Source: Blautia coccoides
GTDB lineage: Bacteria; Bacillota; Clostridia; Lachnospirales; Lachnospiraceae
Direction: 5' to 3'
Assembly: GCF_034355335.1 (NCBI RefSeq)
Contig: NZ_CP136422.1
Span: 6,033,891 to 6,097,890 of the forward strand
Length of the DNA stretch: 64,000 nucleotides
The notes under the pieces are model-generated. The model saw only the letters and a list, made by a program, of their open reading frames with translations, was not told the origin of the DNA and did no database searches. Positions 60,144 to 64,000 of this stretch are shown one piece after another (position 1 is the first letter of the stretch; each line of letters begins with the position of its first letter). A program made the translations under genes and the position numbers.

Positions 60144-61001
60144 TTATTTTTTCAGCTTAACAACCACATGACGGTAAGGTTCATTGCCCTCACTGTAAGT
60201 CTCAACGTAACGGTTTCCCTGTAATGCAGAGTGAATGATTCTTCTCTCATATGGATTCATTGGCTCCAGTGACACAGGTTTTCTGGTCTTTCTGACTTTG
60301 TAGGCAATGCTCTTTGCCAGATTTTCCAGAGTTTCTTTTCTTCTGTTTCTGTAGTCTTCAGTATCCAGCTTCACACGGATGTATCCCTGTCTTCCTTTGT
60401 TTACAACAAGGCTTGTGAGATACTGCAGAGAATCCAGTGTCTGTCCTCTCTTGCCGATAAGAATGCCCATATCCTCACCTAAAAATTCAATTTCCAGGTT
60501 ACCCTCTGCACTCTTATACTCCATCTTAATTTCAACTTCAAGCTCCATAGCTTTGAACACGCCATTTAAGAACTTCTCCGCATCTGCTTTGACGGCTGTG
60601 ATCTCTTCTTCTGTTCTCTCAACAACCTTCCGCTCTTCGTGCTGCGGCTTTACTTCCTCTTTGGGAGCCTCTGTTCTTCTGACTTCTTTTTTCGGTTCCC
60701 TCTTAGGTTCTTTCTTCGGTTCGCTCTTAAACTCTCTTTTTGTTTCTTTTCTTTCCTCTTTTGCTTCTTCTTTTCTCTCTTCTTTTACCGGAACAGCCTC
60801 TTTAATTACTGGTTCTTCTGGTAGGGATACTTCTTTTCTGCGAACATTGACTCTTGCCGGTTTGGCTCCGAATCCTAAAAATCCTGAACTGCCTTCAAAT
60901 AAAACCTGAATCTCCAGATTTTCACTGGAAGTCTCAAAATCCAGACAAGCTTTCGTAATCGCTTCGTCTACAGTTTTTGCAGAAAATTCTTTGAATTCCA
61001 T
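60144..61001 (-). CDS. jag: Jag/KhpB RNA-binding protein
   Basis: A 285-residue SpoIIIJ-associated protein. The Jag_N domain is at about 1-55 (MEFKEFSAKTVDEAITKACL; GFLGFGAKPARV). A Lys/Glu/Pro/Arg-rich linker follows (about 70-130). The KH domain contains LIGKRGQTLDSLQYL (a GxxG loop) and the R3H domain lies near the C-terminus with SLEPMNPYERRIIHSALQ. It binds RNA and in Firmicutes works with KhpA in cell division and envelope control. It follows yidC by 18 nt. Confidence 0.96.
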   Translation of the reverse strand: MEFKEFSAKTVDEAITKACLDFETSSENLEIQVLFEGSSGFLGFGAKPARVNVRRKEVSLPEEPVIKEAVPVKEERKEEAKEERKETKREFKSEPKKEPKREPKKEVRRTEAPKEEVKPQHEERKVVERTEEEITAVKADAEKFLNGVFKAMELEVEIKMEYKSAEGNLEIEFLGEDMGILIGKRGQTLDSLQYLTSLVVNKGRQGYIRVKLDTEDYRNRRKETLENLAKSIAYKVRKTRKPVSLEPMNPYERRIIHSALQGNRYVETYSEGNEPYRHVVVKLKK

Positions 61002-61019
61002 ACTTCTTCCCCCTTACCG

Positions 61020-62291
61020 CTACTTCTTCTTAGATTTGTTTTTCTGATCAAATTGAGCAACCATATTTGCCTTTGAAGCTAAACTTCCCGGTTTTGCATT
61101 CTGTGAGTTCTTGTAGTATTCCGTGGATTTCTGAACTGCTGCATTCCTGTCCTCAGCGGTAGTTTTCTTCGGCTCTTCAATATTTCTTACATTCATCTTG
61201 GCCTGCTGAGTGATCTTCTGCGGAGGAAGTCCGGCTTTTGCACGCTTTTTAGCCATTTTTTCCTGATTTTTCTTAATAAAATCATCCATGTTCATATTGT
61301 CCAGATGTCTGTTGATGACAAGCTGCTGTACACAGCGGATAACAGAACCGGCGATCCAGTAGATACCGATACCTACAGGGAATGAAAAACAGATAAAAGC
61401 GGAAAACAGAGGCATAAAAGTGTTCATGCCTTTCATTGTAGCATTCATCTGGCTGTTTGAATCATCTGTTGCTGCTGTTGGCATTAATTTTAAGTTCAGC
61501 ATCTGAGTCAGCCAGGATAACAACGGAATCATAACTGCCGCAACGATAAGAAGATATGTGTGCTCACTCCACCCTGTCTTGATCAGGGAAAGCGGTGTAT
61601 CCGCAATATTCAGTCCCAGGAAATTCTGCATGGGATGGATCTTATTGGCAGTATCACTTAAAGTCTGGGCAAATCCGCTGAACTTGTCCACATCACCAAG
61701 CTCTGACCACTGGGAGGGGGACAGACTGTATAAAAAGTCGATGACATGATTATCATTGATACCCTTGCCGTTTGTAGGCCAGCTATAACTTCTGATACCA
61801 TGCTCTTTAATAAAATCACTGATAATTCCCACATATCCGTCAACACTTGTTATTTTAACAACTGCTGCGTCGAACATGTGCTTAATACCTCCGATGTATC
61901 CCGGCATCTTAATGATAACCTGGTACAGAGCGAAGAAGATAGGCATCTGAATCACCATCTGCAGACAGCTTCCGGTGGGAGAAACACCGTATTTTTCATA
62001 TACGGCCATGGTCTCTTCCTGCATCTTCATCTGTGAGTTCTGGTCTTTTTTGCCTTTATATTTCTTATTTATTTTCTGTAATTCCGGGGACATGACGGCA
62101 TTCATCTTAGAGAACTTCTGCTGCTTGATCTGCAGCGGCGTCATGAACATATAAATAATGATCGTAAATAAAATAATACAGAGGCCAAGGTTTGTGACCC
62201 CGATACTGTAAATGCCGTTCATCAGCCAGCCCATTACTTCAGCGACCCATTTTACAATCGGCATTGTACTCTTTGTTAGCAACGCAACCAA
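61020..62291 (-). CDS. yidC: Membrane protein insertase YidC
   Basis: A 423-residue YidC/Oxa1 insertase starting with TTG at 62291, with GGAGG eight bases upstream. Core features are FMTPLQIKQQKFSKMNAVMSPELQ, the cytoplasmic hairpin (KYKGKKDQNSQMKMQEETMAVYEKYGVSPTGSCLQMVIQMPIF), and a basic cytoplasmic tail. The conserved positive residue of the groove is in TPLQIKQQ-adjacent helices. There is no lipobox Cys at the N-terminus. An unusually long extracellular stretch (about 150-235) separates helices two and three, typical of some Clostridia. It inserts membrane proteins alone or with Sec. Confidence 0.96.
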   Translation of the reverse strand: MVALLTKSTMPIVKWVAEVMGWLMNGIYSIGVTNLGLCIILFTIIIYMFMTPLQIKQQKFSKMNAVMSPELQKINKKYKGKKDQNSQMKMQEETMAVYEKYGVSPTGSCLQMVIQMPIFFALYQVIIKMPGYIGGIKHMFDAAVVKITSVDGYVGIISDFIKEHGIRSYSWPTNGKGINDNHVIDFLYSLSPSQWSELGDVDKFSGFAQTLSDTANKIHPMQNFLGLNIADTPLSLIKTGWSEHTYLLIVAAVMIPLLSWLTQMLNLKLMPTAATDDSNSQMNATMKGMNTFMPLFSAFICFSFPVGIGIYWIAGSVIRCVQQLVINRHLDNMNMDDFIKKNQEKMAKKRAKAGLPPQKITQQAKMNVRNIEEPKKTTAEDRNAAVQKSTEYYKNSQNAKPGSLASKANMVAQFDQKNKSKKK

Positions 62292-62396
62292 AATATTTTC
62301 CTCCTTATAGCCGGTTTGTCACCTTCATCTCTCAAGCATACCGCCTTTATACAAAACGGTGGTGCATAATTATCTCCTTCCAAGATAAAACAATAA

Positions 62397-62615
62397 TTAT
62401 GGTACCGGATCGTATCCGCCTTTTGAAAATGGATTACATCTTAATATTCTCCAGCCAGCCAATAAACTACCTTTTACTGCACCATACTTCTCAATTGCTT
62501 CTAATCCATACTGAGAACACGTAGGTATATAGGGACAACGGGTTCTCTTTAACGGGGATAAATATTTCTGATAAAGCCGAATCATCTTAACCAATATTGT
62601 CTTCATTCTCTTCAC
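62397..62615 (-). CDS. yidD: Membrane protein insertion efficiency factor YidD
   Basis: A 72-residue YidD. The family signature is complete: [34 protein letters not shown], ending [14 protein letters not shown], with the conserved Cys residues. The start overlaps rnpA by 29 bases; a second ATG three codons on is also possible. It assists YidC-dependent insertion. Confidence 0.95.
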   Translation of the reverse strand: MKRMKTILVKMIRLYQKYLSPLKRTRCPYIPTCSQYGLEAIEKYGAVKGSLLAGWRILRCNPFSKGGYDPVP

Positions 62616-62949
62616 TTCTTATGGTCTTTGTTAACTTACCTAAGTGCAAAAGCGCACTCTCCATGGAATGGAATCCTTGATCCTTTCCATTTACCCTGAC
62701 TACTACAACAATATCATATCCGCACTTGAACTTTTCTTCATTTAATCGGTAGCCTTCCCTGAGAAGCCTGGCCAAATGATGTCTCACAACACTGTTGCCT
62801 ACCTTTTTGCTTACGGATATTCCAATTCTATTTCTATCCAACTGATTTTTCATCACATACATAACTAAGTATCTATTCGCAAACGATGTTCCCTTTTTAT
62901 AAACCAGTTGAAAATCTCTGTTTTTCTTTAACGATTCCGAATATTTCAT
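62587..62949 (-). CDS. rnpA: Ribonuclease P protein component
   Basis: A 120-residue RnpA. The RNR-type motif region reads [21 protein letters not shown]; the usual N-R after VVR is replaced by H-H. It binds RNase P RNA to help cleave tRNA precursors. AAAGGA lies six bases upstream of the start. It is 190 nt downstream of rpmH, an unusually long and structured spacer. Confidence 0.95.
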   Translation of the reverse strand: MKYSESLKKNRDFQLVYKKGTSFANRYLVMYVMKNQLDRNRIGISVSKKVGNSVVRHHLARLLREGYRLNEEKFKCGYDIVVVVRVNGKDQGFHSMESALLHLGKLTKTIRSEENEDNIG

Positions 62950-62974
62950 AAACCATCCTTTAATGAAAGAAGAG

Positions 62975-63106
62975 GTAACTATTCAGTCAGGTCCGCGCAC
63001 CGACTGCGCTGACCGTACATAAGAGTTACGGCATCAGGTATCTGTCCATCGCACTGCGGTTTTCATTGGCAGATACCCGTAATCATTCAGTTGACTGAAT
63101 AATTAC
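62975..63106 (-). ncRNA. Candidate structured RNA between rpmH and rnpA
   Basis: Read as minus-strand RNA, a 15-bp stem closes the region (63106-63092 with 62989-62975, one U-G wobble). Inside are three hairpins: GGTATCTG/CAGATACC (63037-63044 with 63070-63077, extended by CC/GG after a bulge), CCGTA/TACGG (63013-63017 with 63027-63031) and GCGCA/TGCGC (62995-62999 with 63005-63009). This makes a four-way junction. The 5' strand of the closing stem can instead form a local hairpin ATTCAGT/ACTGAAT (63085-63100), so two folds compete. It lies 26 nt before the rnpA start. I do not recognise a known RNA family. Confidence 0.55.
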
Positions 63107-63111
63107 AAGAA

Positions 63112-63141
63112 GAGAAGAAAAGACCACATATCTGCGGTCTT
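63112..63141 (-). terminator. Weak terminator or processing hairpin after rpmH
   Basis: AAGACC (63120-63125) pairs with GGTCTT (63136-63141), touching the rpmH stop codon, and is followed on the minus strand by TTTTCTTCTC. Only six base pairs, so it may reduce read-through from rpmH into rnpA rather than stop it. Confidence 0.45.
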
Positions 63142-63274
63142 AAGCTGATAATCTTTTTCTTCCTTTTAATCTTCTTGCAGCTAAAACTTTTCTTCCGGCC
63201 TTAGTGCTCATTCTTGCTCTGAATCCATGAACTTTGGATCTCTGTCTCTTTTTTGGCTGAAATGTCATTTTCAT
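63140..63274 (-). CDS. rpmH: 50S ribosomal protein L34
   Basis: A 44-residue L34, from [20 protein letters not shown] to the end [11 protein letters not shown]. The length and sequence are those of the family. AGGAGG lies upstream. It is the first gene of the rpmH-rnpA-yidD-yidC-jag operon, next to oriC, the classical bacterial arrangement. Confidence 0.98.
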   Translation of the reverse strand: MKMTFQPKKRQRSKVHGFRARMSTKAGRKVLAARRLKGRKRLSA

Positions 63275-63361
63275 ATTCCAGGCACCTCCTTTAAACCAAA
63301 TATCTATCTATTGTTTCAGATAGTATTCCTATGATTATGCATGATAGAAAACATCATTTCA

Positions 63362-63390
63362 ATTATATTCGGAAACCCCTGATTCGTCAA
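63362..63390 (-). promoter_or_regulatory. Promoter of rpmH
   Basis: Minus-strand TTGACG (63385-63390) and TATAAT (63362-63367) are 17 bp apart, 88-116 bp upstream of rpmH. Near-consensus, with an A/T-rich upstream element. Confidence 0.85.
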
Positions 63391-63520
63391 GATATATTTT
63401 ATTTTTTTATTTAAATATATTTAACACGAAAAACGGCCTAAATCCGTGTATTCACACCTTTTCCACATTCTGGACTGCTGCTCTGTGGACAGTGTTCCTG
63501 GAGCATTGGCCTCAAAATAA

Positions 63521-63850
63521 TTATCCCCACAGTTATTCACACAATTTTAGTTTACGTAATGTTATCCACAAATTGTGGATAACTTGTGGATAACTTTTCC
63601 GTTTTCCCCACACTTTTTCGCCCTTTTCGACAAAAAACCCTTTATTTATCGCTATTTTCGGCATGTGGAAGATGTAAATGCAGTTATACACATTTCTCAC
63701 ATCTCTCTTTTTCCACAATGTTTTTCATTTTACAATCCTCACTTTCCACACAGTCTTATCCACATTATTAACATAACTATGTGGATTTCTTGAGAGAATT
63801 ATTTTTTCATTGCTAAAAATTCTATTTTATTATAATATATAGATAATAAT
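63521..63850. other. Replication origin oriC with DnaA boxes and AT-rich unwinding region
   Basis: Between rpmH and dnaA, DnaA boxes are seen at 63533-63541 (TTATTCACA), 63562-63570 (TTATCCACA), 63574-63582 and 63585-63593 (both TGTGGATAA), 63684-63692 (TTATACACA) and 63756-63764 (TTATCCACA). Weaker variants occur nearby, for example at 63521. The stretch 63790-63850 is almost pure A/T and suits the DNA unwinding element. A dnaA promoter is likely in the same stretch (TATAAT at 63831-63836). Confidence 0.9.
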
Positions 63851-63861
63851 ACGTTTTTTTG

Positions 63862-63895
63862 CAATAGAAAGTCCGCAGACGCGTACTTTCTATTG
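63862..63895 (+). promoter_or_regulatory. Hairpin in the dnaA leader
   Basis: CAATAGAAAGT (63862-63872) pairs perfectly with ACTTTCTATTG (63885-63895) around 12 bases, about 70 nt before the dnaA start. There is no T-run, so it is more likely a leader or regulatory structure than a terminator. Confidence 0.5.
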
Positions 63896-63961
63896 TTGTG
63901 TGCTTTGAACAACGGAAAAAAGAACGTCTTTTTCAATTATTTCATACTGGGAGAATACAAA

Positions 63962-64000
63962 ATGCATTTAATACAGGAAAAATGGACAGACATATTAAAT
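63962..64000 (+). CDS. dnaA: Chromosomal replication initiator DnaA, first 13 codons
   Basis: The last 39 bases encode MHLIQEKWTDILN, which fits the N-terminus of clostridial DnaA. GGGAG lies eight bases upstream of the ATG. The position next to oriC and rpmH supports it. The rest is beyond the window edge. Confidence 0.9.
   Translation, partial: MHLIQEKWTDILN

Noticed and set aside
62950..63139. tRNA gene, because of a four-way junction
   Set aside because: Stem lengths, a 15-bp closing stem and lack of T-loop and anticodon-loop consensus do not fit a tRNA.
1..64000. Insertion sequences, prophage, rRNA or tRNA genes
   Set aside because: No transposase, integrase, phage structural gene or RNA-gene consensus was found on either strand.

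Overview
This window is chromosomal DNA of a low-to-moderate GC Firmicute of the class Clostridia, most likely a Lachnospiraceae gut anaerobe. The evidence is the oriC-proximal order parA-parB-DUF4446-serS and mnmE-mnmG-rsmG, the jag-yidC-yidD-rnpA-rpmH-oriC-dnaA block, a ferredoxin-linked 2-oxoacid oxidoreductase, YesM/YesN-type two-component pairs beside sugar ABC operons, and AGGAGG ribosome binding sites. The genus cannot be fixed from the sequence alone. The replication origin lies at about 63.5 kb. dnaA starts rightward at 63962 and is cut by the window edge. Almost every gene to its left is on the minus strand, that is, transcribed away from the origin and co-directional with replication.

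Layout from left to right. (1) 1-13.8 kb: a carbohydrate uptake and catabolic operon. It encodes a sensor kinase and AraC-type regulator, a PPC-domain protein, a binding protein with two permeases, an RraA-like protein, a TIM-barrel isomerase, a DUF5060/DUF4038 (GH140-like) glycosidase, DhaK, DhaL, an RpiB-like isomerase and an unknown protein. The set suggests release, isomerisation and phosphorylation of a short or branched sugar such as apiose or a tetrose. (2) 13.9-23.5 kb: an organic-acid island with a D-2-hydroxyacid dehydrogenase, an SSS symporter, an ADP-forming acyl-CoA synthetase, a four-subunit 2-oxoacid:ferredoxin oxidoreductase and an MFS carrier. A FadR-family regulator is divergent to it. 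Together these would oxidise a 2-oxoacid to an acyl-CoA and recover ATP. (3) 23.6-25.5 kb: an XRE regulator with an in-frame 36-bp tandem repeat. (4) 25.5-33.3 kb: a second sugar ABC operon with its own two-component system, an SGNH esterase and a second anchored binding-protein-like gene. (5) 33.4-39.2 kb: a 1541-residue multi-PAS cyclic-di-GMP protein and a DUF3881 protein.

(6) 39.5-45.6 kb: serS, DUF4446, parB, parA, three exact parS sites, a 195-nt near-perfect palindrome and a lone alpha/beta hydrolase. (7) 45.8-50.9 kb: a Gld-like ABC exporter (ATPase, permease, GldG-like, DUF4340). (8) 51.7-52.7 kb: an alkyltransferase-like protein and a nucleotidyltransferase-like protein. (9) 53.1-60 kb: mnmE-mnmG-rsmG-MoxR-vWA. 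(10) 60.1-64 kb: rpmH-rnpA-yidD-yidC-jag, oriC and the start of dnaA. No rRNA, tRNA, IS element, prophage or CRISPR array was found.

The most notable unexplained signals are four. First, a 132-nt region between rpmH and rnpA folds as a cloverleaf-like RNA with a 15-bp closing stem and a competing hairpin. Second, the 195-nt palindrome upstream of parA has arm mismatches that are all G-U compatible on the minus strand. Third, a pair of consensus DnaA boxes lies inverted between mnmE and mnmG. Fourth, AT-rich or 33-bp minisatellites recur in several intergenic gaps.
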